Part shown: positions 38,074-50,564 of the stretch, piece after piece | How the letters are laid out: each line of letters begins with the position of its first letter | How positions within the stretch are numbered: position 1 is the stretch's first letter | Assembly (NCBI GenBank): GCA_000727475.1 | Contig: KL647295.1 | Span: 3,477,988 to 3,541,987, forward strand | Direction of reading: 5' to 3' | DNA: 64,000 bases | Origin: Sarcocystis neurona | Lineage: Eukaryota; Apicomplexa; Conoidasida; Eucoccidiorida; Sarcocystidae | Position numbers and translations under genes: made by a program | Notes under the pieces: generated by a model | Seen by the model: only the letters and a program-made list of their open reading frames with translations | The model's database searches: none | Told to the model about the DNA's origin: nothing

Positions 38074-40157
38074 AATGCAGACACATTTCGGACAGCACAA
38101 TCGACCGCGCTCTTGGAGAGAACGACGCAAAGTGAGGGACGCAGTGTCTTTCTTAGCGGAGAGTGGACTCTTCGTTTAAAATTGTACGTATAGCCACATT
38201 GACGACTAACGCTGAGGATGGCGCAACCATGTTCGTGCACTGCCCCTTTCATCGTTCGCTCCGCGCAGACTACGCGAGACAACATTTCTGCCGCTGAAGC
38301 GAAACGTGCAGGGCCCCCCAAAACCGCTCCTGAGCCGTCATATCGAAGCGGGGCCGCAGGTGCCTCAGTCGACACAAGCGGTTTCTGCCAGTGGCATCGT
38401 GCTTTCTCTTAGAGTCGTTCTCATATTAGAACAGGGTGCTAGCAGGTGTAAGAACAGCATCAAGATGACTGACATACCAGCCATAAGTACACTTGACACT
38501 GTGTGCTCCTTTGGAATCGAGGCGCACGAACAAATACGTGTACATGTGTCGACAAGGACGTAGACCTCAAGACACACGGCCGGAGCGCAACTTAAAGCAA
38601 CACTGCAGCGCTGCTTCAACATTGCCGTCTCTTTCGCGGATCACCAGTCGACGTTCTACTGGAACCCTGTTTTACCTTGATTTCCTTTATAGCGTACACG
38701 CGGCCGTCCAGTAGATGTCGTGCTTTCAACACGCGTCCACAGCCTCCCTTTCCCACCGCCACGATGTCTGTGAAATCGCGCGTGAGCCTGCTACTTCGGG
38801 AGGAGGGCATTCCTGTCTGTTTTTCGAAGCTTGCTGCTGCCGCCGCTGCCGCAGCAGCCGCTGAAACCCTTCCTCCCTCCCCTGGAACGCCGCCGCTTTT
38901 CAAACCCCACTCCCGATCAGGACCTGAGAGACCTGATGCCGAACACAATGCTGCTGAACATGGCTTCACATCTTCGCCGTTAAGCTGTAACCTGTTGATC
39001 TTCCCAGAGCAAGGCGGAGGAAGTGCGCTAGCGTAGTAAAGAGGAGGAGACCATGGCATCACCTCGCCAGTACCACTGGCGTGAAGCTGCGGTGGCTGAC
39101 CCAGAGGCATCTCTCGGGACAGACAAACACTACTAGCGGTCATGCGCGGCTTCGTCTCCATCTTCGAGGCTCGTACGTCGTCTGGAAGGTTGAGATATGA
39201 CTTACCATCTACAGCGGTCAGATGTTCTCGCTGTTTTGCCTGATGGTGGCGCTGGGATCCTGGTTCTCCTGTCACCGCAGGCGGCGAGACACTGCAATTC
39301 TTACTTTGCACATTAGATTCAACGGGAGCAGCTTCTCGGTGGTCTTTGTCTCTGGGAACCCTCCTTGGACCTTTTCTCTCATACGAACCGAGCGCGTCCT
39401 CTCCCCCGCGATAGTTCCTCGGTACGTTCGTTGCTAGTCTTCTGCGGCGGACCAATCGAGTTCGGTCGCCTCGTTCCACCTGGTGCTCGTTGCAACTGCT
39501 GCTGCGGCGAAGAGCTACCGTCAGCTGGCAGACGGTAGCAGCTCGTCTGCCAGCTGTCCTGTTCCCGCCACCATCACCCCACCGTTCTGCTGATGGGGAC
39601 TCTTCTCCGACGCAGCAGGCGCTCCGTCGGCGTGGACAACACCGAGCAGGACGCCCAGTGCCTAGGCGGTTCACCTCTGGCCTGTCAACACTGGCAGGGG
39701 TAGGTCCGCAATCCAGCTCTCCATCGGGGGTGTCGCACACTCTTGCCGGCGAAATCTCTGCCATGTCTTCACGGAATCCATGTAATACCCCCTTTCTTCT
39801 CCACGCTTGAAATGCTTCACAAGACGCGCTTCCACGTTCACTGCAGCGGATTCTCGGCGTACACACACCGACCTCTTTCGCGTGCTCACCGCAGGTCGCA
39901 TCAGTATCCGTATTATGAAAGGACCTCGCATTCACACTGGCCCTTGTATGTTCCGCAGTGGTGGCGACATACGGTTCAGCTGCAGCCGCCGGTACAGCGC
40001 GAGCTGCAGTCGTCCGTAGAGCAGGAATTGCAGACGCATCAGCAGCAGCATCTGAACTGAAGAAGAAAGAAGCCCCCTGCGCTAGAGTCGTAGACGATTC
40101 ACTTGTTGGGCATCGGCTGCGTTTGCCTTGCTTTGTAGCGGAGTGTGGTGCCGCCAT
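28212..40157 (-). CDS. eIF2-alpha kinase (PEK/GCN2 family) with giant inserts and C-terminal PH-like domain
   Basis: Predicted to phosphorylate the alpha subunit of eIF2 at its regulatory Ser and lower translation initiation under stress. Two exons: 38676-40157 (ATG in an AGCCATGG context) and 28212-37973, joined in phase 0; about 3747 residues. The kinase core is scattered: glycine loop GKGGCG (469-474), beta-3 Lys491 in YAIKEIK, alpha-C Glu512, IVRYFSSW, a ~1035-residue insert, SLYIQMEYC, HRDLKPSN (Asp1621), DFG (Asp1639), a ~565-residue insert, then VGTSAYAPPEQ (Glu2208), DIWSLGLIAIDL and TAMERAMNFRNAR. The insert between beta-4 and beta-5 and the T-x-MER motif are hallmarks of eIF2-alpha kinases. 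Near the C-terminus GEWKSRFAAID, KVVYIFSD and a distant LLDDVWMRVI look like a split PH domain. No signal peptide or membrane segment is evident, so I do not choose between the coccidian IF2K paralogues. Confidence 0.93.
37974..38675 (-). other. Intron of the eIF2-alpha kinase gene, carrying an AC microsatellite
   Basis: Donor GTAAAA follows the codons for KEIK. Acceptor TATAAG precedes FAASTRHIQSR, which leads into the alpha-C helix (FLREVQCLRR). Joining them restores the order beta-3 Lys then alpha-C Glu. The strand-reversed (AC)n tract at 37981-38073 serves as the sequence just upstream of the acceptor. Confidence 0.85.
37981..38073. repeat. (AC)n microsatellite inside the kinase intron
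   Basis: About 46 AC units with a few TA and CG interruptions. On the coding (minus) strand it is a GT tract ending a few bases before the 3' splice site, an unusual substitute for a C/T-rich tract. Confidence 0.93.
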
Positions 40158-43100
40158 GGCTGAGAACTGACAACTACCCCAGTGGTAGATTTCAGGTAAT
40201 CACCAGTTTGCAACGTCGCAGTTGTCGTTGCGAAATACGTGGGATTCCAGTTACATGTTTCTCCTTGATCAATACTGACACGCAGAGGACCCAACCAGGA
40301 TTTACAGTCCGTGGACACGGCGTACACTTTCTGTGGAGCTCATTCTTTCCGCCTGCTCAGCCAGCAGTGCCTCTTGCGAGTACGAATGATTAACGAACAT
40401 GCGGCTGCAGCCGCAGGAGGACGACGAAATATATGAGCTCTCGAGCCCGCGGGCAGGCCCTCGACGTTGGAATCACACGCTACTCGCCACAAGTCCTCAG
40501 TCAGCGTCTCAGTTACATCAGTCCTTATCCCGCCGCCTACGTGTTTTTGGATGCTGAGAGCTCAGAAGTCAGGGAAGTATCCAGATATATATATATATAT
40601 ATATATACACGTTTTGGAACGGACTCGAATACAGATCACCACCCTTTTTGTTTGTTCCACGTGTAACGGCGCCGTCGTCACTAGATCCTGCGTCAGTCTG
40701 CAGGAACGTGTGTAGCCCCTCCGCACCGTATCACAGTGGAGGCAATGGATGACAGACAGTGCGTCACGACACGAATTCAGAGCAGTCGTTACACTACGGC
40801 AGAAGATACATGGGAACACCCGCCTAAGCTCGTAGACATGCGTAGACTGGGTACGCAAGACGTGACACGCCGTTATTTCGAGACAGCCGCATAACGTTTA
40901 CCAGGACGCAAGCTGGTACAGCCCAGTTTCACTTCCCACGACTGCACAGAATGAAAGGTCGTCCAGAGTACCTAATTACTTTCTCAAATCGGCAGCACAG
41001 GTTCAACCAGGAACTCCCAAAGTCTGACCGTATATCTCCAACTGGTGACTCAGAGGTCTTCGCAGTGGACGAACTCATGCGTTTCACTCACGTAAAACCC
41101 TTTCCTTCTTTGTCAAACACTGTGTCCGACAGAGAGAATGGCACTACGACTTCATCTCCCGTACAAAATTCTCAGGTTGCCTAGGATCTTCCGTCACGCG
41201 TATCCGTAAACCTCCTCCTTCTGGCCTTTAAGCGCGCACCATTTATGTAAACGTCAGTCAACTACACAGTCAGTTGTTCCTATCGCTCTCAATGCAAAAT
41301 GTAAGAGCCGCTGCTACCCACGACAGCCCAGAGATGGAAGGACATACGAAAACACAAGCAGAGGTGTGAAGGCTTCCCCACACCGAATGCGCCGCGCCAC
41401 AGTGTGCTGCACAGAGCAGGAACGACAACGCTACAAACGTCGGCAACAAACTGAAATCCAGACGCAAGCGCTCAGTCCGTCAGGGGCGCTGCAGAAGAAT
41501 ATGCTCGCCACCCTAAAAGCCTTGTTCTGAAGACGGAAAACAAGGCGAATGACTATGTCCACTTCAGTAATACACGAGTATCGTTGAATTTCAGTCATCA
41601 CTTTTTTCTACATATGCAGACAGACGTGTGCACGCGCACATTATGTGGCACGAAAAACGACAAACTTCTCATCTGTCCCGGAAGCACACGTGTGCCGCAA
41701 AGCACCACGGATGGCGAGACGCCAGCGCAGCATTACCCGTACTTTTGTTCCATGTACTGGAGGGAAACTTGCTGCGTTTAAACCCTGGGGCAAGGTTTGC
41801 GTGCCCCTGCTGACACGCGCGTTCGCAGATGACTGTACTGGTCTACGACTACGTGGGCAGAACACTGTCCACGGCGTCTGCACACGCTGAGAAGGCACAG
41901 GTTGCAATGGATAAAAAGCAGGAGCCGACAGCGCCCAGTACAAATTTCCACGCACGGTGCAGTCACATTTTTCCAAAGTCTCCACAAGCCAGTCGCCCTT
42001 TTTTCCCCGCTGAACCCGCAGCGACACGCGAAGTAGTTAAACAGCTGCAGTGCACACCGGAGAGGCGTCAACTCCGCCCAGGAGGCCGACTGATGCACCC
42101 CACTCGGTAGGTGTTCATGCAATTTTCTCCATGTGACCCCGCCTCTAAATAGTTGCAGTAGGTACTGGCGCCTGTGTAGATTTTGATGTATGCGCGCATG
42201 TCACAGGAGGTAGTATACACTAGGAAACGAAGACGCGGTGATGTCTTGAGAGGCGGGGCACACTGCTCGGTACGTAGGTTAGTCTGTCCGTTCAATGATA
42301 CGCAAATAAAAGTGAATGACTGGCGCACAGGTACATAGGTGGTATTTCATTTCGAATTTCAAAAGCATCAGCTGAGAAAAACAGCACCGACGGGCTCCTG
42401 TTGATTCCTTCTTCCCTCTTCTTCTTCGTCTATGTCGTGAAGGGGGGAAACATCCTGGCTGCGTCGTGTACACACACGAACACGGACGCACCCATACGCT
42501 TGGAGGCTGCCAGCCGCTGAAGCCGCTTGAGGGCAACTACGTCACTTAAGAAGCGACCTAGCAGGAACTCCGCTTCCGGAGACGAATGAAAGAAAATGAC
42601 TAGAGACACGCATAGCCGTCCAAAGTGCAGACCAGGTCAATAGAAGTTTTTGCTGTCACTGTGCTCTCCTGTTTCCTTCGCATGCGGTCAGTGCATTGGG
42701 CGTCACACACGCTACCCCCTTCACTCCTGTTGCTGCTCTGCCCCAGGCCGGAATACGTCGTCGTCCAGGCACGTAAGCATTCACTGGGTTCTGTGTTGGA
42801 CTTCCTATGTGCCACCGGTGAACTCTGTTTCACACCCACTTTCTTCATCTGCTAGAAATTTCGGAGCTCACCCATCGCCGCTGACCATAGTCAGTAAAGT
42901 GACTGGATACACTCACTTGGCAGACGAGCGGCCGACGTGCCCCCGTTCTGCATCCGCCAGCTTTCCACGTGCTGAGAGAACAATTTGCTGTTACAAAAGA
43001 ATCAGTGGCCGGCTCGATCAACCCTGCGCATATGTATATATATATATGCACACATGTCTATATGCGTCCCGACATGTTAAGCAAATCACACGGAGACGGT

Positions 43101-45583
43101 GTGCGTAAAGATAAATATATATATATATATATATATATACATATGTGTACATACATCCCATATAGGCGTATATAAGCACACACGTCTGTATGTGTCCCGA
43201 TATGTTCACCAGACACGGGCGTTTGAACGCCCAGAAACTTGCGTATGCAAGCGTCCTCTCTGCCGTGAGAATTTCTCCCGACCACCAGCAGCTTACCATC
43301 GAGGAGCATGTGCGCCCTCAGTGCGCTGTGGTCGCGGGAGGAATGTTTCGCTGTACAATTGGTTACAAGCGTTTCCGAACTGCTGAGTCAATCAAGTGAT
43401 TATTCGGGTGTTGCTTCCAAGAAAGGCAATAGAGAATCTCGCATAGCCCCACGCAGCTGTCAACGGTCTCGCTGTCACCGCGCGCCTCACTTTAACAGCG
43501 AAGGCGGATACAAGAGTACCTCCTTCACCACCGCTGCGCGCCTGTATGACAGTGAAGCGTAAAATCCCAATACGCTCGACGGGAATTCGGCACTCAAGGA
43601 ATAAGACGCGTCAACCAGTGTGCCACTGTCTGACGGTCCACTTTAGCGGACGCTCCTGGCTCGTGCGTGCTTTCGACGTTCGGTAGAAGAATCAGTCCTT
43701 CGCGAAGCATTAACGTAGTGGTATTCTCCCCTTGGAGGATTCTACCTGGAAACCTTGTAAATGAGCGAGCAAACCTACGTGTCCTTCACCGCCATCCACA
43801 AAGACAGATATCTGTCCTCAGGAGAAAGCCTCGAGTTGACAACACCCTTCGAGCAGAGCCGTTGCACGGGTCCAAGCGAGTGTCGGCCGACTCCGAAACG
43901 CCCACTACGTGTCGGCGCAGAGAGGCAAATGCAAAAGCAGCATCGTTACGTCCCGTCAGGTTCGAATCCTAGGCACTTCGAATCTCCTCGTAGACGCGTC
44001 CTCGAGAACAACTTGTTTGGTTTACACAGCACCCGTGTGCTGTAATATCTCGTTCCATCTACCTTCCTTCTTTTGGCCTGACACGGGCTGAAAGAAACTG
44101 TAGAATGCTCTACGGAAGCGGCCCTCAGCGAACGTGGTCGCTGCTGCAGGCGCCGTCCTCCTTGCATGCAGTGGCCTACCCCATGCAGGAACAAAACTAG
44201 AAGCTTTACGTAATCCCGTACCGGTATTAAAGAACAGTTGTTTGTGAGAGACAGCAATAGTGTAGTGAACGTCGCACCACTCCCGACAGGTATGCTGTGC
44301 TCCAGCTACCTGATTCTTCTTGTCCCGGTGACAACTCTGATCCGGTTGTTGATGCTGCGGACGCTTCGCCGCTATGCCACGCTGTGTTGCTATGTCGTAT
44401 TCACTCACAAAGCACCTCTGTTCCTTGTGCCCAGCGACTGTGTATCGCTTTCGTGTGAGTTTTTCCCCCTTGTTGTTTCTGCTGGCCTTCGGCTGACGGT
44501 TTCTTGTATCGATCACGGCTCATGGTAGTTTCTTGGCAATGGTGAAGCCACCGGTCGCGGCGCGCCGGAGTTGCTTCTTCTGCCCCTCCAGCTGTTGACG
44601 TCCGTATTACTGCTGAAGGCACTGCCAGCGTACAACGGATACAGGTGCTGCTATGATGGTTATGGCTCCACGACGTCCCTACAGGGACGGCGCTACCCTT
44701 CTGTTAGAAGCCCGGGCTTTTCTTGCTGTCTGGCTGAAATATCTTAATCAACCACATGTTCTCGATTTATCCAGGTTAGTTAAACTGAGGCGTGCGTTCT
44801 CGTTCGCGAGACGATTCATTCGACAGAGACTAGTCAAGATGAGTTGTGCGCACAAATCTGGGCGCTGCTTTCCTACCTGAACACTACTACTGGTTGTTTC
44901 AGTCTGTGTAGTCATGAGGGATAGGGTATAGGGTTTTATCTTAGACGACGGAGCACCTTCCGCTCTTCTGCAGACTTGTGTGCTGTTCTTCCTATTCGCA
45001 CAACACGCAAGATGCAGGGAGACGAGTTTCCAGTAGATCTTCTGTCAGACCATGAAGTGCAGCAGGACCATTTGAGCTGCTGGGTCGCACCTAGTTTCTT
45101 TACAGCAGCGCCTCCGCACCAAGTCGGCTGAAGCGGTGGGATTGAGATCAAGGTAACAGCCGCTTTCGTCCTGCCGCGCATGTGGATGGATTATCCCTTT
45201 AAAGAAGGCATTGCGTTTCCTCAAGAAAAGTGTACCACGCGAAATGTAAATGGCTGCGTAGGTTGGCTGTGGGCGACCTGGTGGTGGGGTTTCTCTTTAG
45301 TGAACAGTCGTGTCCTTCACATCCGGGGATGCAGACTTTCCTGTTGCAAGTCTAGCGAATACAGACTTCTCGCTTCCATCCCGTAACGCCCCCTGAATGG
45401 ACTTGCTGCAAATCTCCGAGTCTACTAGAAAACAAACTCGGCAATCTTGTAGTGGCTGCCGAACAATTTCTGCATGGTATAAGTCTGCCCCTGGTGCCCC
45501 TCGAGCAATCCAGTCAGCGCTTCTGGTTCGAACAACGCGTAAAACGTGGGACGCGGCTTGTCGCGCACCACGCTGCACCGGTT
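40158..45583. other. Region without a confident gene
   Basis: Upstream of the kinase ATG, so it should contain that gene's promoter and 5' UTR. Only short ORFs are present. A plus-strand ATG ORF at 40951-41184 (77 codons) and minus-strand ORFs at 44022-44516 and 45297-45578 look somewhat protein-like but have no recognised domain. TA microsatellites occur at 40583-40608, 43030-43047 and 43114-43140. Confidence 0.5.
43114..43140. repeat. (TA)n microsatellite
   Basis: Uninterrupted TA run of about 13 units, followed by TA/TG-rich sequence to about 43190. Confidence 0.9.
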
Positions 45584-46036
45584 CTAGTTCCTCCTTTTGT
45601 GCCTTTTGCTGGTGCTGTCGGTTCCTGGTCTCTTGGTGACTGCTCCTTTGCCTTCTCCAGCGGCGTCCGCAACTCTTGTCTTTGCGAGCCGCTGTTCCTC
45701 TGGTGCTCCTTCAGTACGTGCACCATCTACACTCCACTTTCCTTCTTTATCTCCACGACTCACTTCCAAAGGTATCGCTAGTCTCCCCGTTCGTAATTCC
45801 GTTGGACACCCTTGTGCACTCTCTTTCACCGGTGAGGAGCCACTCTGACAGTGTTCTTTAATCCCCATAAAGTATTCAACTTTCACAACCGTCACTCGAC
45901 TGGAACGAATCTTTCTGGTTATTCCGTCCTCTCCAGAAGGTACTCACCGTGTATCAAAGGAACGGGACAGGCGAAGTTCCGCAGTAGACAGGAACTGCGT
46001 ATACAAGAGATAAAACTTGCGCCCCGTCCTCCGTGG
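45584..46036 (-). CDS. Putative 3' end of a small hypothetical gene (gene Z)
   Basis: Not recognised. Exon 45948-46036 follows an acceptor at TAGCAG and ends at a strong GTGAGT donor in phase 2; its translation includes GRKFYLLYTQFLSTAELRLS. Exon 45764-45855 accepts that phase (SEWLLTGERECTRV) and ends at another GTGAGT donor in phase 1. A final open segment down to TAG at 45584 is Lys/Arg/Glu rich and ends SKRHKRRN, a nuclear-signal-like tail. An upstream exon may end near 46110 at a GTAAGC donor. All three frames are partly open here, so the model rests on splice phase alone. Confidence 0.28.
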
Positions 46037-46119
46037 CTGCTAGTATCACAGCCACGTTCGCCGTAGACGCACGAATATACGAGGTGGATTGAGCCGTGCT
46101 TACCAGTTGGAGCCACACC

Positions 46120-48961
46120 CACTGCTGTGTGGGGGTCTACGCACAGAGCTGGCGGAGATTCGCACTTGCCGTACTCAAGTGTCTACAGCTGAGCTCAGGG
46201 ACGCGAACAGTCACCAAGATACGGACAAACGCCACGGGCGCCGCGAAGCCCCCACAGGCATTCGCAACATCAGTTGTCTCCCCAGTGGCAGTCAACACAA
46301 CGCCTGAGACTGTTTAAGATGCCGCGAATTTACATAGTAACCAAAAGCACGTACAAACGTAGCGGTCCGAGACGCTCCCAGAATTCTGTACCACGTGCGA
46401 ATAGGGACGGTGCTATAATCCAGTTACACGCAAATACCAGAAAGTGCTCTCAACAGAAAAGGACACTTCTCGGAAGAGACCGTGCGTGCGCACGCAAATC
46501 AGGAAGCCGGTAGACCCAAGAAGCGCAAACGTCGGCATCGAAGGGCTGCGCACGCAGACAACGGCCAAGGGGGTGAGGCAGATACGCGTCTTTGCAGAAG
46601 CGATTAGAGAGCTCGCTCAAGCGCAACCACGATCACACACACGCGCAACGCCACATCTGAGAGCGCGGAAAAAAATTGTGTACACCCGTGACACAGATGC
46701 ACGCACGCGTACACGCACGTCACTCCCGAAAAGACACAGTGGCACAGGAGAGTTGTGTCGGTCTCACGATGGTTTGGTGTGCCCTCGATACGGGCGCACG
46801 CAGATTCCACGAGAAACTACGTGAGGAGGCGTGCGCCACCGACGGCATAAAGAGAAGAAACCGGTGCGGTCCATGAGGCGACGGAGGAAGAGCTATACGG
46901 AGAGTGGATCAGCTCATGTAATAACACGTGCATACACGTTTAGGTAGACGGTAAACGTCCGGGCGTCTCACTGAAGGCGCACCCGCCAATCCTGACGGCT
47001 ACACGCGCGCAAAATACCACCAGGGACGAAACTGTATACATATATATATGTATATATAGGGAAAGCACGTCAATTCTACCCCGGCGAATTCACACTAAGT
47101 GCGTACCACCACATGAAGCAAAATAAGCGCTGTTGTCACGAACTAGCGGAGACTGCCGGGAAGCTACACTTCGCCTGCCCGTATCATACACGCACTGCAC
47201 ATGTTCACTGCATTCACGCGCCCGCCTACATGCAAGAGAAGTCTCCAGGTCTTCATCTCGGGGACGTGTTCCCCCGCCTCTCATCTGCGCCGATCCCTCA
47301 GCCGGATGCTTCACTTCTGCTGTTTTTTCTGCCGTCTATAAGGTTAAGTTTCTATCACCCTCCCACTTTCTTTCTGTAGTCGCCCAACTCCTGTCAATTT
47401 TGACGTATACACTCTAAGGACCATTTTGTTTTGCGTGGTCCGTCGCACCGATCTAACTAGTCTAGCATTTCCTATTCACCTCAGTACATACACAAATATA
47501 CCTTTATACACGGAATTACTGTTGTAGGCTATTCTTCCCTCTACTATCGCCCCACCCCAACAGATCTGCTTCCTTTTTCTGTGTATGTCCTCCAGATCCG
47601 TGTGGTCCGCGGTGGCACACATCCGTGGTGGGTACAATGATGCAAACGGTGCCCAGTTATAGTTTTCCTCCTGTGCTCCTCCGACTACTCGATCGTCGTC
47701 CCTTGCCTCGTCTCAAACGACACCCTTCCGAACTTTCCTCTCCGGGCTAGCAAAAGGCCTCTGTTTAGCAACTTCTTACCGGTGTCGCGCCGGCTGGTGA
47801 ACGGTCTCAGCACCCGCGGCAGCTGCCACGTGATGGCGAGTTGAGGTCGCTTCCCGTTCAAATGGCGTTCTTCTCTCGTGTGCCGATGTCCTTCGCCACA
47901 TACACTACCACTACCTCAACCCTACACATCATTATATGCTCCTCACACGCTGAGCACAGCGACTCAGGCAGATCTGGAAAGATAAGTGTGGTATGCGTCT
48001 CGAAAAACACGTACGCACACCACATAATTCCGGTCCACACTCGCCGCTTGCGTCCTTCGAAACTGGGAGAGGTTCAGGCGGCTGCTCTTGACATGGACAA
48101 AACGCAGTCACCTGTATGTATACGTCTACTTACTGCCTAGCACGCATCTCTAAATTCCCCTTTTCTCTGCGCGGCAAGTATCTCGCTCTCTATGTTTGCG
48201 GAGCTCGCGAAGGAAGAGGAACGCCAAGGGGACCCGCGGTGTTGAATTGTGAAGAAGCACTGCATGTGCCTAGTGGGGATTTAGCAGTACAATTCAGACG
48301 TCCTGTCAAGGTGTTTCCGCCGATTTTAACCCCCTGAGCGGCTGCATATTGCGGGGCAGGTTTCCTATGTGTATGGCGTGTCTGCAGCCAGCCTGGTGTC
48401 GTATGCTCGTCACGGATCGTGGCATAGTTACTGGTCACGTCACTCTGTGTACACGGGAGAAACTGCACAACCGCAGATACGTCCACCACTCCATACCGTC
48501 CTTCACTTCTGTTTTGTACGCTTTTCTTTCGGTCCGCCGACGCAAGATCAATGGCAAAAAGAGATATCCAGCACTCGTCTCTAAAGCCCTTCCCGTTTGC
48601 TGGTTGACAAAGCCCTCCGATGCCCGGCTGTCCATACACTGTGTACGTCGCACGCACACGCCACAGACGACGTGATTTCCCGTTTAACGCAGAAATTCGT
48701 AAAGATTAAGCACGAATCTCTGTTTCAACACGTGTGGTTTAGATGTAGCATTTCCAGACTTCCTTCATCGGAGCAGGTGGCTGCTGCTCGAAACAGCAGT
48801 GGGGGGCCACACGTCTGCTATCCGATCGGCCGCGCGGCGCGCCGCTGTCGCCTGTTCGCTGCGCGGTCCTCCTGCGTTTGCTGGTGCTTCAACTTGGCCG
48901 CCGTTGCTCCTCGGAGTGCTGGTGGTGGTGCTGTGTAGGGGGCGAGAGTGCGGCGTCGAAG
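46120..48961. other. Region without a confident gene
   Basis: Contains short ORFs only. A minus-strand ORF at 48190-48657 (155 codons, non-ATG start) is the longest and may hold an exon downstream of gene W, but no splice pair was convincing. A short TA tract occurs at 47038-47058. Confidence 0.45.
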
Positions 48962-49500
48962 CTAATTCGTGGGCGAGATCTCCTGGAATGCAGGCTGCTC
49001 CAAATCACGAGGGACATCAGAATGGCTCTGAGGACTGCCTGGAAAGGAGAAAGTGAAGACACATGTTTCGTGCGTTAGGTGGCAAGGAAAACAGAACTAT
49101 GTAGTCGCCGGACCCAGCGACGATCTCTACTGTGCCCTCTTCGTTTGCAGACCCGCGAGAGACGGACCGGAGCTACGGTGGCAATGTGTCCTCCTCCTGC
49201 TGGTGTGCCGGTGTGTGGTTGGTCCACCCCCTTGGCGCTTGCGAGCGCGGGGCCGCCACTCCTCCGCCTCCCTCTTGTTCGTTATGCACTTGGTCCGGCT
49301 GGTTGTGGCTGTTACCGTACGCTCTGCGCGGATCCGTTTGTCCCTCCAGCAACCACTCGGGCTGGTCTTCTTGCTGCTCAGACGGTTTTTCTGATGCAGC
49401 TGCTTCTGAGACCACCATGCGAGTACGCATTCGTTCTTGCCACTGTCTGAGTTTGTGCTGCTCAGCCGCAGCTGCTGATAAGTCTGCAGCTACTGCAGCA
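48962..49500 (-). CDS. Putative 3' end of a hypothetical gene with disordered C-terminus (gene W)
   Basis: Not recognised. An exon ending at 49316 (donor GTAACA, phase 1) is open upstream to at least 49500. It translates to an Ala/Glu/Gln/Arg-rich stretch (AEQHKLRQWQERMRTRMV, then EKPSEQQEDQPEWLLEG). Terminal exon 48962-49038 follows a pyrimidine tract and CCAG, accepts phase 1 and reads SPQSHSDVPRDLEQPAFQ to a TAG. The reading is internally consistent and its composition suggests a disordered or coiled-coil tail. Its 5' exons were not found. Confidence 0.32.
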
Positions 49501-50158
49501 GCTCTGGAGGGTAGGCAACGGTGGCCACAGGAGAACTCGGCTGCGTCAATGCAGCTCAAGCCCGCGCAGCTGCCGGCTGGCTGCTTATTTGGCGCATTGT
49601 CTGTTTGCTGACCACGGGGACCCGGTTAGTGATTACCGAATCAGGACTCAGTCGGTCACGCGTGGATCTTGTGCTTCTATCGATCATAAGTACGAGCGTC
49701 GAATAGCCACACAGTTAAATAGTGTTTTCCCCCATATGATGGCAAACGCAGATCCATCTTACCGGTGACTCGTTCGTTAGTGGTACATATGGAACACAGC
49801 GTCAGCACATCTGTTTCACCGCTGCTACATCATTCTACGAACCATAGGAGGGGAAAACTACTACAGAGGCGACGCTTATCGATTATCCGGAAACGGCAAC
49901 ACGAGGTGAAACAGGTTCGTGCCGCATCGAAAGAGCCCCGTGTGGCCCCAGCACGACGACAGCAGCGGAAACAACGAAACCAGAACTGCCATCTCTAGTG
50001 CATCGGTCCACACAAAAGTGCGCGTGCACAGATTACTCGTAAATGTGCAGCAAAATACATCACTGCTAATTAGGGTCATTGTCTCGCCCAGAACTGCAAC
50101 TCCCGTATGTCGGTGTACACAAAGCACACTACTACGTGTTACACGCGGACGGACAATA

Positions 50159-50564
50159 AAGTACTTCAACAGGACCTAGAGAAGTCGTCTTGCGCAGGCG
50201 TGCGCTTTTTCGTACGCGGGTGTACACAACAATAGACTTGCGCCTGCTATGCGTGGATAAACAAGGAAACGCATCGATAAGGACTGGAAAAATGAAGTAC
50301 TTCAACAGTACTTAGAGAAGTCGTCTTGCGCAGGCGTGCGCTTTCCCGTACGCGGGTGTACACCACAATAGACTTGCGCCTGCTACGCGTGGATAAACAG
50401 GGAAATGCATCGATAAGGACAGGAAAAATGAAGTACTTCAACAGTACTTAGAGAAGTCGTCTTGCGCAGGCGTGCGCTTTTTCGTACGCGGGTGTACACA
50501 ATAATAGACTTGCGCCTGCTATGCGTGGATAAACAGGGAAATGCATCGATAAGGACTGGAAAAA
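50159..50564. repeat. 136-bp minisatellite, three tandem copies
   Basis: Copies start at 50159, 50295 and 50431, each with AAGTACTTCAACAG, GAGAAGTCGTCTTGCGCAGG, a GTACGCGGGTGTACAC block, GACTTGCGCCTGCTA and GTGGATAAACA. Only a few substitutions separate the copies. The unit length is not a multiple of three, so this is not a protein repeat. No split transposon ends were seen. Confidence 0.95.

Noticed and set aside
38212..38375. Treating the start of the 3387-codon ORF (38375) as the kinase start
   Set aside because: The first codons translate intron and GT-repeat DNA (Val/Cys runs). The glycine loop and beta-3 Lys lie in the upstream exon 38676-40157, which has a proper ATG.
43930..43985. 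GGTTCGAATCC resembling a tRNA T-arm
   Set aside because: The T-stem would contain mismatches, and no matching acceptor stem, D-arm or anticodon arm is found upstream.
45297..45578. Minus-strand ORF of 93 codons that looks protein-like (DCRVCFLVDSEICSKS)
   Set aside because: Begins with a non-ATG codon and overlaps the end of the gene Z model in another frame. No splice pair links it to an upstream exon, so it is mentioned only as part of the unassigned region.
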